Below the pieces are notes generated by a model. The model saw only the letters and a program-made list of their open reading frames with translations, was not told where the DNA came from and ran no database searches. Below, piece by piece: positions 15,179 to 23,781 of a DNA stretch of 35,231 bases. Source of the stretch: JARFVT01 sp036677425 (GTDB lineage: Bacteria; Pseudomonadota; Alphaproteobacteria; UBA8366; Aestuariispiraceae); assembly GCA_036677425.1 (NCBI GenBank), contig JARFVT010000009.1, positions 1-35,231 on the forward strand, read 5' to 3'. The stretch's first letter is position 1, and every line of letters begins with the position of its first letter. Position numbers and translations under genes: made by a program.

Positions 15179-16087
15179 TTAATCAAGCCAAGGCGAGACA
15201 ATCACTTGTTTGACTGCTGATTTATGAATATTTGTAGCGCCAGATGCGGTGCGTTCGGCATCGATTAATTCCCTTGCCGCATCTTCAAGCGATGCGGGAA
15301 CCAATAATGTATCTGCCTTGATATTTAATGGCCTGCCGCCATCTGTTTTAATCATTCGCATTGCGGTCTTAGCATCTGAAAAATTATTTTTATCAAGCGG
15401 GGCGTTACATTTATGCGCCATTTGCCAAAAACCAAAACCAACATTATTTCTAACGCGCACGCCGTAACGATATTCATCACTCATGAATACGCTTTCATCT
15501 TCATTTTTTGTCATTGCCGTTAATTCTGGCTTGGTGCGGCTTTGAAAGATAATTGGTTTTATCGAACGGCTACAGTCTAACAAATACCAAGCTGCGCCAC
15601 TGCCCGCCGTAATATTTGAAATTGTCGAAGCTGTACCAGTGCCATCATTATTGGCATAAATTGGATGATCATTATCAAAGAAATATTGTCCGTCATAACA
15701 GGCAATGCTATCGGCAGCTTTTAAAAGACTAAAAACCAATTCATCAGGCTGCGCTTTACTTGCCCGACCCATTTCCGACATCATTGGCGAATAAATACCA
15801 ATATTATCATCTTCAATGTCTTCGCGGCTGACCCCAACCGACATTTCAAACTTTTTATTAGTGATAGTATAGCCATGCGCTTTCATAGCTTTTATAACAC
15901 GCTCGCCAATCCATTCGCGAAAACCGGGCATTTGCCCAAGCCAGCCATATATATTACTGGCGGCGGTTGAATTTATTGTAGTTGCGATTTTTTCAAAATC
16001 AGACGTGGTTTCACCTAATGCTGATTGAAAATCCTTTTTAAAGCCCGTGCTTAAGGCTTGCAAAAGTGCTGGTGTAATAACAGCCAT
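15179..16087 (-). CDS. T_head: Major capsid protein (Mu gpT-like)
   Basis: A 302-residue major head protein of the Mu gpT family (305 residues in Mu). Diagnostic segments are TPALLQALSTGFKKDFQSAL at the start, GWLGQMPGFREWIGERVIK about residues 47-65, DNDHPIYANN in the middle, and LLVPASLEDAARELI near the end. It assembles the icosahedral shell around the scaffold coded just upstream; the ATG shares one base with the scaffold stop. The frame is intact and appears well conserved. Confidence 0.95.
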   Translation of the reverse strand: MAVITPALLQALSTGFKKDFQSALGETTSDFEKIATTINSTAASNIYGWLGQMPGFREWIGERVIKAMKAHGYTITNKKFEMSVGVSREDIEDDNIGIYSPMMSEMGRASKAQPDELVFSLLKAADSIACYDGQYFFDNDHPIYANNDGTGTASTISNITAGSGAAWYLLDCSRSIKPIIFQSRTKPELTAMTKNEDESVFMSDEYRYGVRVRNNVGFGFWQMAHKCNAPLDKNNFSDAKTAMRMIKTDGGRPLNIKADTLLVPASLEDAARELIDAERTASGATNIHKSAVKQVIVSPWLD

Positions 16088-16572
16088 TATTTTTTATCCT
16101 TTTCGTCTAAATCATGCCCAAGCTGTTTGGCAACCCAACGATCTTCGAGGGTTATCTCAGATTTATCATCTGGTTGTTTGGAATTTAACGATGTTTCATC
16201 GCCAATGCTTGGCGCAGATTTAATAAAATCAGAAAAATTATCTAACCCACCTGGTTGTTTGCATTGTTTTACATGATATTCTTTGGTCGCAGGTGTGATT
16301 TTACCGTCAACCAATGCCTGATCAATAACGCTGTTTATCGCAATATTCATACTAGTTTCATGGGCTGAATTTAATTCCACCAAGGTTTTTTCCGAAGTTT
16401 CTTTCAAGGCATCAAAATCTGCACGCGGTACAAATTTCTTTAAATCAGGGGTGGCGACACTATTAAGTGCAATGCTTTTTTCTTCCTTCAGGCTATTAAT
16501 CGCGCTGGCGATTTGCCCAACACTTGCCCCTTCGTTCAAATCAAGGGCGGATGTTATCGCAGTTAAATCCAT
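16087..16572 (-). CDS. Capsid scaffold (Mu gpZ-like), nested in-frame start
   Basis: Within the protease gene, an ATG at 16572 (MDLTAITSALDLNEGASVGQ) is preceded by a strong ribosome site AAGGAG at 8 bases. It would give a separate 161-residue protein equal to the C-terminal half, rich in charged helices and ending in KQLGHDLDEKDKK. In Mu the scaffold gpZ is made from such an internal start inside I. The strong ribosome site here, in the absence of any gene boundary, supports the same arrangement. Confidence 0.75.
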   Translation of the reverse strand: MDLTAITSALDLNEGASVGQIASAINSLKEEKSIALNSVATPDLKKFVPRADFDALKETSEKTLVELNSAHETSMNIAINSVIDQALVDGKITPATKEYHVKQCKQPGGLDNFSDFIKSAPSIGDETSLNSKQPDDKSEITLEDRWVAKQLGHDLDEKDKK

Positions 16573-17043
16573 AATGGATTTCTCCTTTTTTGTTTCTGGT
16601 TGATGATTATTTAATGCGCTTAGATCTAAATTTGGTTTACCAACCAAGCCAATCGAACTAATGCCGATGATCGAGCTATCTGTTGATAATTTATAGGCTG
16701 GTGATGTGAAGCGATATTCTCTCGATGATACTGATTTTTCACCCTTTGGTGTCCAGTTAACTTCACCCCAAACGCTGCCATCTGGCTTTGCCGCCATTTT
16801 TTCTACCCATGCCGCCGCAGGTGCTTCAAATCCTTTTGGCGCAAGAATCTCACTAGCATGTTCAAAATCAACTATCAGCGGCTGACCGATTGAATTAAAT
16901 GCGTTAACAATTTTTTCAGGATCACTATTATTATACTGACGGCCATCGCGACCTTTAATCGCGCCACCAGCTGGGATAATTTCAATCCAGCTAGGCACAT
17001 TGCCATCTTGATTATTTAAGGATATAAAAATGTCTGTTATCAT
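16087..17043 (-). CDS. Head maturation protease (Mu gpI-like)
   Basis: A 318-residue Mu gpI-type protease with the scaffold as its C-terminal part. The N-terminal protease domain holds WIEIIPAGGAIKGRDGRQY (19-37), VDFEHASEI (about 58-66, with the conserved His), and YRFTSPAYKL (109-118). It cleaves the scaffold and itself during capsid maturation in the Mu model. The ATG lies 6 bases after a -10 box, so the mRNA would begin at or near the ATG (leaderless). A palindrome 32 bases upstream of the -10 box is a likely activator site. Mu has a C-dependent late promoter (PI) at the same gene. Confidence 0.88.
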   Translation of the reverse strand: MITDIFISLNNQDGNVPSWIEIIPAGGAIKGRDGRQYNNSDPEKIVNAFNSIGQPLIVDFEHASEILAPKGFEAPAAAWVEKMAAKPDGSVWGEVNWTPKGEKSVSSREYRFTSPAYKLSTDSSIIGISSIGLVGKPNLDLSALNNHQPETKKEKSIMDLTAITSALDLNEGASVGQIASAINSLKEEKSIALNSVATPDLKKFVPRADFDALKETSEKTLVELNSAHETSMNIAINSVIDQALVDGKITPATKEYHVKQCKQPGGLDNFSDFIKSAPSIGDETSLNSKQPDDKSEITLEDRWVAKQLGHDLDEKDKK

Positions 17044-17406
17044 TCATCAATAATATCAGACGATAAAGACAGTTATCACCCGGAAGGAGTTCCTAGTGAT
17101 AAAATTATCAATATATAAATAGGTGGAATAATCGTAATTAAGCTATAATATCTTAATGGTTTGACCATAGGGTATAATGATAAATAAAAATAGCCCATAG
17201 TTCAAAATAAAACCGTTTAATCGATTGTTTAAGGAATTTAAGCACGATTATCAAGGCAATCTAATATATAAGCCTGTGGCGTGATTTAAAAGCAAAAAGC
17301 TTTTTCTTGATTTTTTTATAAAAAAGATTTAAATTAATTTTAGTGACTGAGTCATATTTCGCATAGCGGCTTTATTTATGCCAGAGGGTGGGTTGTGTCC
17401 CTCCAG
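17044..17406 (-). other. 363-bp non-coding gap before the protease gene
   Basis: This is the largest gap inside the late region. The part nearest the protease gene holds the activator palindrome and -10 box described separately. Farther upstream, at 17265-17340, it is AT-rich with A/T runs and small inverted repeats, which might end transcription from the terminase operon, but no clean terminator is seen. A 30-codon frame (17076-17168, MVKPLRYYSLITIIPPIYIL, hydrophobic) is open but has no ribosome site and runs into the palindrome; I do not call it a gene. Confidence 0.6.
17050..17102 (-). promoter_or_regulatory. Late promoter, Mor/C-type activator site (PI-like)
   Basis: A 30-bp interrupted palindrome at 17073-17102 (TTATCAC..GGAA....TTCC..GTGATAA) is centred at 17087.5. 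Exactly 32 bases separate that centre from a -10 box TATTAT (17055-17050). The promoter-side half CCTTCCGGGTGATAAC is identical to that before the endolysin gene. There is no -35 consensus, as in Mu promoters that need Mor or C, and the -10 box is 6 bases before the ATG of the protease gene. Confidence 0.75.
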
Positions 17407-18606
17407 TTACTTTCTTAAAATATCTCCTTTATTCAATCTGTTCTGCCGATCATATTTACTTATTCGATGAAAAGTCGATAAAAACACTTCTTGTCGATTT
17501 TGTGTCTTTTTAATAACCGCCCGCCAATATTTTTGATCGCTATCCTGCATTTGAATAATTAAATTATTTTTATCCTGCTTTATCACCTCGCCATGATCTA
17601 GCATATTTTGTATCTTTAAATAATCATCAGGCTTTAAATCTTGATGCTTTTTTAAACCTTTTTTTGCCGTATATTGTGAAAATAACAATAACTGTGATTT
17701 GCTTGTTAATTCATCTTTTAATATCTTTGGCAATACCGCAATCGGAATTTGTCCTTTAAAATTACCCGCTTGCATTTCTTTAAATTTCCATGATGACAGT
17801 AAATCACGACTGGCAATTCGGGCTAAATTTACGGGCTGGCTTTCTAACTTGCCTGCCAAAAACCGATCAAGATTAATAAGCCGCGATTTACCGGGGTTGC
17901 TATTCCAGCCGGGGTCAATGCCTAATGGTATTTTTTCAATTTCTCCCGTGCGTTTATTTTGCCAATCGACCAATTTAATATCTGGCGCACCAGAACCAGT
18001 ATAGCCACGTGATTTTGCCTCCACAGCACTGATTTGTCGCACGCGACATTTACAACCCCAACCATTTGGTGGCAAAAAATTATCCCAAAATTTATCATCA
18101 ACTGGTAAAATTAAACCATTTAATTTTTGATGTTCTGGCCTATGATTTTCAGATGGCCCTAACTCGTAAATAAAAAAAGGCAATGCGCGTGCCGTGGCGT
18201 TCGCCCTTTGAAATTGTCCTGCGGCTCTGGCTGATCTGATATTGGCGCGGTAAATTACTTTTAATCGCCGTGGGCTACCAAGCTGTGCGGTTATTAAATC
18301 ACCAGTTAATGGGTCAATCATATGGGCTTTACCCCACCAACCCTTTTTTTTCAAAATTGGCGTTATATTCTTTGCAAATTGGCTATATGGTATTCCATGA
18401 TCAAGCGATAATTTCACCGCATCGCGTAAATCCGTTAAAATATCCATCTCCATTGCCTTGGCAACGGTAAAATTAAGGCCATGTTCATTTCGCCAAATAT
18501 CACGATAATCAAAACTTGGCTTAAGGCCTTTATTGGCAAAAAATGATTTTACTGCCTCTGGTGGTTCTTTTTTGAATTGAAAATTTGCTTTAGGCGTTAA
18601 TGCCAT
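17407..18606 (-). CDS. F: Minor head protein (Mu gpF / gp30-like)
   Basis: A 399-residue protein of the Mu F / SPP1 gp7 family, a minor capsid protein at the portal vertex. The conserved region includes RVIYR-like VIYRANIRSARAAGQFQRA (about 118-136), the SENHRPEHQKLNGLILPVDD segment, and the PPNGWGCKCRVRQIS motif with its Cys pair. The N-terminal 60 residues match the family as well. The start overlaps the last base of the portal stop. A charged C-terminal extension (IQNMLDHGEVIKQDKN) is less conserved. Confidence 0.92.
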   Translation of the reverse strand: MALTPKANFQFKKEPPEAVKSFFANKGLKPSFDYRDIWRNEHGLNFTVAKAMEMDILTDLRDAVKLSLDHGIPYSQFAKNITPILKKKGWWGKAHMIDPLTGDLITAQLGSPRRLKVIYRANIRSARAAGQFQRANATARALPFFIYELGPSENHRPEHQKLNGLILPVDDKFWDNFLPPNGWGCKCRVRQISAVEAKSRGYTGSGAPDIKLVDWQNKRTGEIEKIPLGIDPGWNSNPGKSRLINLDRFLAGKLESQPVNLARIASRDLLSSWKFKEMQAGNFKGQIPIAVLPKILKDELTSKSQLLLFSQYTAKKGLKKHQDLKPDDYLKIQNMLDHGEVIKQDKNNLIIQMQDSDQKYWRAVIKKTQNRQEVFLSTFHRISKYDRQNRLNKGDILRK

Positions 18607-20153
18607 TATTTATCATCCAAGCTATAACCGCCTGCCTTCATCGTTGCAATGCCAAGCGATTTTATCAATTCTTCATTTGGCAAATCTATTTTTGTTAAGG
18701 CATTAAGAAATTCATCATAACTTTCTGCATTACTGGCTATTTGATTAATATTATCGCGCCAAGGGGTTAATATTTTTTGCCAATCTTTTAATGCTTCTGC
18801 CTCTATCTCATCTTCTATATCGCCAATATTAACGTCAAAATTCTGACGATTAAGGGATTTTTTGCCTGTTATATCAATCTCATTTGCTGGTTTTGCCGTT
18901 ACCGATAAGATATCATCGCCATCTTTTGGTTCGCTTAAACCAAGCTTGGCGCGAACTTCGCTTTCTTTAACCCGCAAACCAAATGGCACAAGTTCCTTTA
19001 GGCCAGAAATCAATGCTGCCGTATCTTCTGGTTCTAAAACTGGTGTTTTATAAATGGGATAATTTTCTTGAACACCATAATTTATATCAACGAATATTTT
19101 GATTAAATCACGATTTATGGTTAAATCAAGTTGTCTGCAATCTGAACGTAAAATATCACGCCTAACATCCGATTGCGCCGTATCATTGCCAAGCTTACCC
19201 GGTGTGCCTTCAACCGTTGCCGTTTGCCCTAATATGGCCTTACTAAGCTGTCTGTCCCACCATTCGGCTGCATCTTGATAGGCCGAACTACCCTTTGATG
19301 AGCCACCAGCACCCGATGATGGTGAAATAAAATCAATATTCATGCTTTCTGGAATGATTGCGGCTGCATCCGACGCAATGGATCTAACCGCTTGCAATAG
19401 CTTCTTTTTATCATTGTCGCTGGCATTACTATCGTATTTACCAAGCCGCAGCGGCATGCCAAATACTTCTAAAAATACCACCCAATGCTGAATTGTAAAA
19501 CTTTTACACATGAATGCAAAAGCCGCCAACCGCGCCAAACCACCGCGCACGGGTTGGCCTGATTTAAGGCGTGGCACATGTTTAATAAATTTATATGGCG
19601 GCAAGCAAATGCCGTCTTTATTATCTTCATCGGCTAATCTTATTTGTCTGCCCGTCAATTTATCAAAGGTAAAATAGCGCGGATCACACCATTCATATCT
19701 TATTGGTCGCCATAAATCACCACGTTGCCAAATGATTTCAACCAAACTATAACCTTTAGCCAATGCATCTAATAAATCGTCCAACATCTCAATGAATTGT
19801 GGATCAGATGTAATGTTTTTACGAACAGATTCGGCAATTTCGATATCTTTCTTATCATCGCTACCCGCCGTTACAAGAAAATCAACACCAGAAATTGCCC
19901 GCTTTCTGGTGGAAAGAACAGATGCATAATGCAAATCGCGCTCTTCTATGTCTTCTGCAAGGGTCAAAAAATCATAATGTTGACCAGATGCTGCTTCTTT
20001 TAATATTGTTGCCAAACGCCGTGGCGTTAAATTACCCGCGACAGACTCCGTCCAAACATTACGAAGCGATGCAACATTGGCAACAGCAACTTCATCTTCA
20101 AGATTCTTCAATTTGAACGGCCTGCCATTTCGATCAAGTATTTTACTTACCAT
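18606..20153 (-). CDS. Portal protein (Mu gp29-like, DUF935)
   Basis: A 515-residue portal protein of the Mu gp29 family (DUF935), through which DNA enters and leaves the head. Typical segments are TPRRLATILKEAASGQHYDF (about 41-60), ERDLHYASVLSTRKRAISG (about 70-88), IIWQRGDLWRP (about 148-158), and KAILGQTATVEG near 305-316. The start overlaps the end of the terminase gene by 7 bases. Full family length, frame intact. Confidence 0.93.
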   Translation of the reverse strand: MVSKILDRNGRPFKLKNLEDEVAVANVASLRNVWTESVAGNLTPRRLATILKEAASGQHYDFLTLAEDIEERDLHYASVLSTRKRAISGVDFLVTAGSDDKKDIEIAESVRKNITSDPQFIEMLDDLLDALAKGYSLVEIIWQRGDLWRPIRYEWCDPRYFTFDKLTGRQIRLADEDNKDGICLPPYKFIKHVPRLKSGQPVRGGLARLAAFAFMCKSFTIQHWVVFLEVFGMPLRLGKYDSNASDNDKKKLLQAVRSIASDAAAIIPESMNIDFISPSSGAGGSSKGSSAYQDAAEWWDRQLSKAILGQTATVEGTPGKLGNDTAQSDVRRDILRSDCRQLDLTINRDLIKIFVDINYGVQENYPIYKTPVLEPEDTAALISGLKELVPFGLRVKESEVRAKLGLSEPKDGDDILSVTAKPANEIDITGKKSLNRQNFDVNIGDIEDEIEAEALKDWQKILTPWRDNINQIASNAESYDEFLNALTKIDLPNEELIKSLGIATMKAGGYSLDDK

Positions 20154-21520
20154 AATTGCCCCCGTTTAAAGCCAAAATTATTGCTATTATTACCAGAATT
20201 AACGGGGGTATAATCATATTGGCAGAACCCATCATTAATTAACATTAACCCCAAAAATGCTGCCCATAACCGATCCGCATGGCCTGCGCCATCACTATTT
20301 GCGATAAATCTTGGAATTCCAGTGGGGCCAATGACTTTTTTTAACTTATGCAAATCGGCGCGTAATTCTGGGTTATTGGCTGGTATCCGACACCGACCAT
20401 CTTCAAAAACTTCTTTGGCATTGGTTGCCATGAATTGTTTTGATGCGCTGGTAAATAAAACACCTTCAACACGGCTATTTCCGTAACGTGCCTTGGCATC
20501 TTCGACTGGTTTTTCACCCATACCTGTTTGATCAATGATTAATTTTGCCACACGATATTTCAACATTAATTCATCCATTACCATGTCATGTGTTTTAAAA
20601 CTGGCACGACGCAATGTCCTAATTTCCCTTGCCCACCAAACATCGCCTACCAATTCCCACACCCATGCAACCCATAAATCATTGCGGGCTGCAATATCAT
20701 TACCAATCATGCATATTCCGCCTTGATATTTTGAAGGGTCGCCCGCATCGATATGTTCAACCGATGATATTAATTCATATGATAACCATGCGCTTGCACT
20801 ATCTAACCATTTTAATTCATATTCTTGCTGCCATGCATCCTCATCATTTAAGCCTGCTCTTAATTCCTCAATATTGCGATCTAACCCCGCCGCAACGGCC
20901 TGATAAATATCGACTATATGTTTTGACCAAGGACCTTCTATTTCTGTCATAATCTCATGAAATTTATTACCCTTACCATTCGGCGTTCCCGCAACTCGTA
21001 TTTTAAAGCCCTTTGATATAACAGGAAAGACAGCCTTCCAAATTTCTCGACTATTGCGATGATGTCCAAATTCATCTAATAATACATTTGCGCTAAATCC
21101 ACGGGCGGTATCTGGATTGGCTGGTAAAGCGGTAATTCGACTGCCACCCGGGAACGCTACTTCCAAGGATTTATAACTTGCGCCATATGAGCCTTTGAAT
21201 GTATCTTCATAAAATTCTGGTGGATCTTTTGATTTTAAAAGATCATTATATATCATATAAAATGATTTACAAAACGGCTTAACATATTCATCCATCGCCT
21301 CTTTGGCTTGCCGCTCGCCACGTGATAAAATAACCCATCTTGTCCGCTTATCTTTGATCTCATTCACTAAGCAATCATCAACAATTTCAGTGCAGTTGAC
21401 TAAGGTTTTCCCTGTTTGCCGCGCAAACATGCCAACCTTAAAACGCGATTTATCGGCAAGCCATTTCTTTTGATAAGAATGAAAATTTATAAGCGGTGGA
21501 TGGGTTGGTTTTATAATCAC
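20147..21520 (-). CDS. Terminase large subunit (Mu gp28-like)
   Basis: A 457-residue packaging motor. A Walker A-like ARQTGKT is at residues 33-39 and a Walker B VLLDEFGHH at about 146-154. The C-terminal RNase H-like nuclease has acidic motifs in GNDIAARND, LIIDQTGMGEKP and SDGAGHADRLW. In Mu the enzyme packages from the phage left end and takes some host DNA. The gene overlaps TerS at its start and the portal at its end. Mu gp28 has 551 residues, so this one is somewhat short but holds both domains. Confidence 0.93.
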   Translation of the reverse strand: MIIKPTHPPLINFHSYQKKWLADKSRFKVGMFARQTGKTLVNCTEIVDDCLVNEIKDKRTRWVILSRGERQAKEAMDEYVKPFCKSFYMIYNDLLKSKDPPEFYEDTFKGSYGASYKSLEVAFPGGSRITALPANPDTARGFSANVLLDEFGHHRNSREIWKAVFPVISKGFKIRVAGTPNGKGNKFHEIMTEIEGPWSKHIVDIYQAVAAGLDRNIEELRAGLNDEDAWQQEYELKWLDSASAWLSYELISSVEHIDAGDPSKYQGGICMIGNDIAARNDLWVAWVWELVGDVWWAREIRTLRRASFKTHDMVMDELMLKYRVAKLIIDQTGMGEKPVEDAKARYGNSRVEGVLFTSASKQFMATNAKEVFEDGRCRIPANNPELRADLHKLKKVIGPTGIPRFIANSDGAGHADRLWAAFLGLMLINDGFCQYDYTPVNSGNNSNNFGFKRGQLW

Positions 21521-22107
21521 CAGCCCATCTCGCGACGTGCGGCCTCCATAACGGCGGGGTCAATTCGCCCATCGGCGACGGCTTTATTTAATTTCTTATC
21601 TTGTTCTTTTATTAATTTATTGCGAATTGTTTCTTCTTTTTCTAAACGCTCAATGCTGGATTTCTCCGCGCGTTCCAACCGCTCTAAGCTTTGCGCTAAA
21701 ATATTTATGTCTTTTAACGATGCCTTATCATCAAAAAAACCCTCGTCGTCTAACATCGATTCCGATACGATATATGCCATTGATTTTGCCGTCTCAATCA
21801 AGACCCGCCCGATGTCGCTTTTCTTTGTTCTCTGGTCTAATTTATCAGCTATTATATCGGCTGCTTTTTGGGCAAGATGAATACGCTCAGCGGCGCGATG
21901 TGTTTTTAATATATGCCGTGACAGGCTTGATTTACTTAATGGCTGCAAGCCACGTTTTTTTAACTTGCCATTAATTTCATCTAAAATATCTGTTTGCGTA
22001 TTACTTCGATCGCGGATTAATTCTAATAAATCAAGCCGTAAATCTTCGGGCAAATTATCGATATTGCTTGGTTGTGGGCGATATTGTTTTCTTTTTTTAC
22101 CAGCCAT
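21517..22107 (-). CDS. Terminase small subunit (Mu gp27-like, DUF3486)
   Basis: A 196-residue DUF3486 protein. The N-terminus (MAGKKRKQYRPQPSNIDNLP, then LRLDLLELIRDRSNTQTDILDEIN) and the KSSLSRHILKTH segment of the helix-turn-helix are typical; a long helical middle and a C-terminal basic end follow. It recognises phage DNA for packaging. It lies directly before the large subunit with a 4-base overlap. Confidence 0.9.
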   Translation of the reverse strand: MAGKKRKQYRPQPSNIDNLPEDLRLDLLELIRDRSNTQTDILDEINGKLKKRGLQPLSKSSLSRHILKTHRAAERIHLAQKAADIIADKLDQRTKKSDIGRVLIETAKSMAYIVSESMLDDEGFFDDKASLKDINILAQSLERLERAEKSSIERLEKEETIRNKLIKEQDKKLNKAVADGRIDPAVMEAARREMGW

Positions 22108-22110
22108 TTT

Positions 22111-22407
22111 TTAATCCCGTGGCGCAGGTCGTTTTATTCCTGGCATGTTTGTAAGGCCTGTCGCCACATCGACACCACGGCTGTTTATTTTAACAATTGA
22201 TAAACCATACGCCAAATTAATTTCAACTATGCCTTGTTCCGCAAGCCAGCTTAATTCAGTTTTTAATTTATCGCGGCTACAAGAAAATGCAAAATCATGT
22301 AACATATCAAGCATCAAGCTTTCGTTAAGGCTATAATCGCCTTGTTCGCTTAATAATCGTAAAATTGTTAAACGCAAATGCTCGCTTACAGTTTTTTGAT
22401 AAGGCAT
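22111..22407 (-). CDS. Mu gp26-like protein, winged-helix type
   Basis: A 98-residue protein equivalent to Mu gp26. The pattern (MPYQKTVSEHLRLTILRLLS, then LKTELSWLAEQGIVEINLAYGL) fits a small winged helix. It lies between DUF2730 and TerS, exactly as in Mu-like phages. The role is unknown; it is coupled to its neighbours with gaps of 2 to 3 bases. Confidence 0.8.
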   Translation of the reverse strand: MPYQKTVSEHLRLTILRLLSEQGDYSLNESLMLDMLHDFAFSCSRDKLKTELSWLAEQGIVEINLAYGLSIVKINSRGVDVATGLTNMPGIKRPAPRD

Positions 22408-22409
22408 TT

Positions 22410-22727
22410 TTATTTCTCTTTTATATTTAATAAATGATTTTCTTGGCGGGTAACAATTCGATCAAGTCTGGACATTGCATTGCCATAGCCAGATAATCTT
22501 TCGTTGTTGGTCTGAACCTCACCGCGTAACCGTTCGATTGAAATTGCCAAATCATGAAAACTTTTAACGTCAGGCGTGGCTTTTATCGATTGCTCTATAT
22601 ATGTTAATCGGCTTTCATTTGCCGCTGTACGATCTTTTATTGTGGCAATCGCGCGAATGAAATAAATCAAAACGGGCAAGACAAAGACTTGCAAAATCCG
22701 CAACCAAAAATCAAAATCAACTATCAT
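22410..22727 (-). CDS. DUF2730 protein (Mu gp25-like), membrane-anchored coiled coil
   Basis: A 105-residue protein with one hydrophobic helix at about 8-25 and a long charged coiled coil behind it (helical heptads through about 95). The start at 22727 (MIVDFDFWLRILQV) is preferred because GGAGAT lies just upstream and the first residues match the family; a start at 22799 would overlap the holin gene heavily. DUF2730 members lie next to lysis genes in Mu-like phages and may act as spanin-like or regulator partners of the holin. That role is inference. Confidence 0.82.
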   Translation of the reverse strand: MIVDFDFWLRILQVFVLPVLIYFIRAIATIKDRTAANESRLTYIEQSIKATPDVKSFHDLAISIERLRGEVQTNNERLSGYGNAMSRLDRIVTRQENHLLNIKEK

Positions 22728-23262
22728 ATTGCTGATCTCCGTTTGTTTTTTCGCCAGCCTTAATTCTTTTTTCTTTGCCACGATGCCATGATGCCACACC
22801 TAAAATAGCCAAAGGTATTAACCAAAAACTCTCAGGTATAGTGGTAAAAGTATTTAAGGCAACCTCAAGGCCATCGCCGCGCCAAATTGCACTACCTATG
22901 CTAATTGCTAAAAAAGCCCAAGCAACCGCCGACGTATAACCCCAAAAAGGTCGCCAACCAGAAACCCACCATTTATCGCTTTTTGATTCAGTTTGAATGG
23001 TTTGGTTGACTGATTTAATTCGCGCAGTCCCAGCTTCAAGCGCAATTTTTGTAAGGTCTTGGCTGTTTTTTAATTCTATTTCTTTTAATTTTAATGCCGC
23101 ATTTGGATCGGCTTTGATTGCCGCCGCAATATCATCTGGATTATTTTTAGTACCAAATATACTAGCAATTACCGCACCGCCAGCCGCACCAACAGGGCCT
23201 AATGCAGAACCTAATAATGGCGCTGAATCTGCAATTAATTCACCTAATTTATCCCAATCCAT
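22717..23262 (-). CDS. Holin, GTA-type 3TM family
   Basis: A 181-residue protein with the 3TM holin signature: a Gly/Ala-rich amphipathic N-terminus (LGSALGPVGAAGGAVIASIFG), a charged helix, then KWWVSGWRPFWGYTSAVAW and two further hydrophobic helices (about 108-128, 141-158). It forms the membrane hole that lets endolysin reach the wall. This family is best known from alphaproteobacterial gene transfer agents. Ribosome site GAGGT. It follows the endolysin by 13 bases and overlaps DUF2730. Confidence 0.88.
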   Translation of the reverse strand: MDWDKLGELIADSAPLLGSALGPVGAAGGAVIASIFGTKNNPDDIAAAIKADPNAALKLKEIELKNSQDLTKIALEAGTARIKSVNQTIQTESKSDKWWVSGWRPFWGYTSAVAWAFLAISIGSAIWRGDGLEVALNTFTTIPESFWLIPLAILGVASWHRGKEKRIKAGEKTNGDQQYDS

Positions 23263-23275
23263 AAAGTTACCTCAA

Positions 23276-23689
23276 TTACAAAGCTAATTTTATGGCATGA
23301 TCATAAAGCCAATTAGGATATGGCTGGCAGCCGTTTTCATGGCGCACCATAGCTTTAACTATCTGCGCTAATATTTTACGGTTTGCATTAAAATCGATCA
23401 TTTCATCCACATCTAAACCAGCAGCTTTCGCCACATGCAAGGCATAAGCTGCTGTGTCATTTTCAATGACGGGTGCCCATCTGCCGATAATTAGATCCAA
23501 ACTCATCAAGCCATAACGGCGTTGATAATTGATCAAAATTCGAACCATCGCCCGAAGGCCAAATATTGGATGTTCAAACACACAAAACCGTGTATCTGAC
23601 GATTGATCATCAGACATGCCGTCCCATCTGGTTTTATTTCGTTCAATATTTCCGGGATTATTATTGCGAATTCCGCGCGGGGCTATCAT
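23276..23689 (-). CDS. Predicted endolysin, RGIRNNNPGNI family
   Basis: A 137-residue protein. RGIRNNNPGNIERNKTRWDGM at residues 5-25 and the RWAPVIENDTAAY motif (about 90-102) define a family common next to holin genes and regarded as cell-wall lytic enzymes (lysozyme-like). It has no signal peptide, so release needs the holin. The gene is first in the lysis block and is preceded by the palindrome and -10 box of a probable activator-dependent promoter. Ribosome site AAGGAA. The catalytic residue is not certain from sequence alone. Confidence 0.8.
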   Translation of the reverse strand: MIAPRGIRNNNPGNIERNKTRWDGMSDDQSSDTRFCVFEHPIFGLRAMVRILINYQRRYGLMSLDLIIGRWAPVIENDTAAYALHVAKAAGLDVDEMIDFNANRKILAQIVKAMVRHENGCQPYPNWLYDHAIKLAL

Positions 23690-23717
23690 GGCTTTTTCCT
23701 TTTTAATTAACTAAAAA

Positions 23718-23764
23718 ACTATAATTAATAAAAAGGTTTGTTATCACCCGGAAGGGCTTCCGGG
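23718..23764 (-). promoter_or_regulatory. Late promoter, Mor/C-type activator site (Plys-like)
   Basis: A perfect 18-bp dyad at 23747-23764 (CCCGGAAG GG CTTCCGGG) is centred 32 bases upstream of a -10 box TATAGT (23723-23718). In this direction it puts the dyad centre near -44 from the start, close to the Mor site in Mu Pm. There is no -35 consensus. The half next to the promoter, CCTTCCGGGTGATAAC, is the same as before the protease gene. It lies just after the activator gene and before the lysis genes. The same dyad might also end early transcription, as it is a stable hairpin followed by T-rich DNA. Confidence 0.75.
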
Positions 23765-23781
23765 GCGGTTATATCTGGTAA

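Noticed and set aside
17076..17168. 30-codon hydrophobic frame before the protease gene
   Set aside because: No ribosome site, and it ends inside the activator palindrome; listed only in the gap description.
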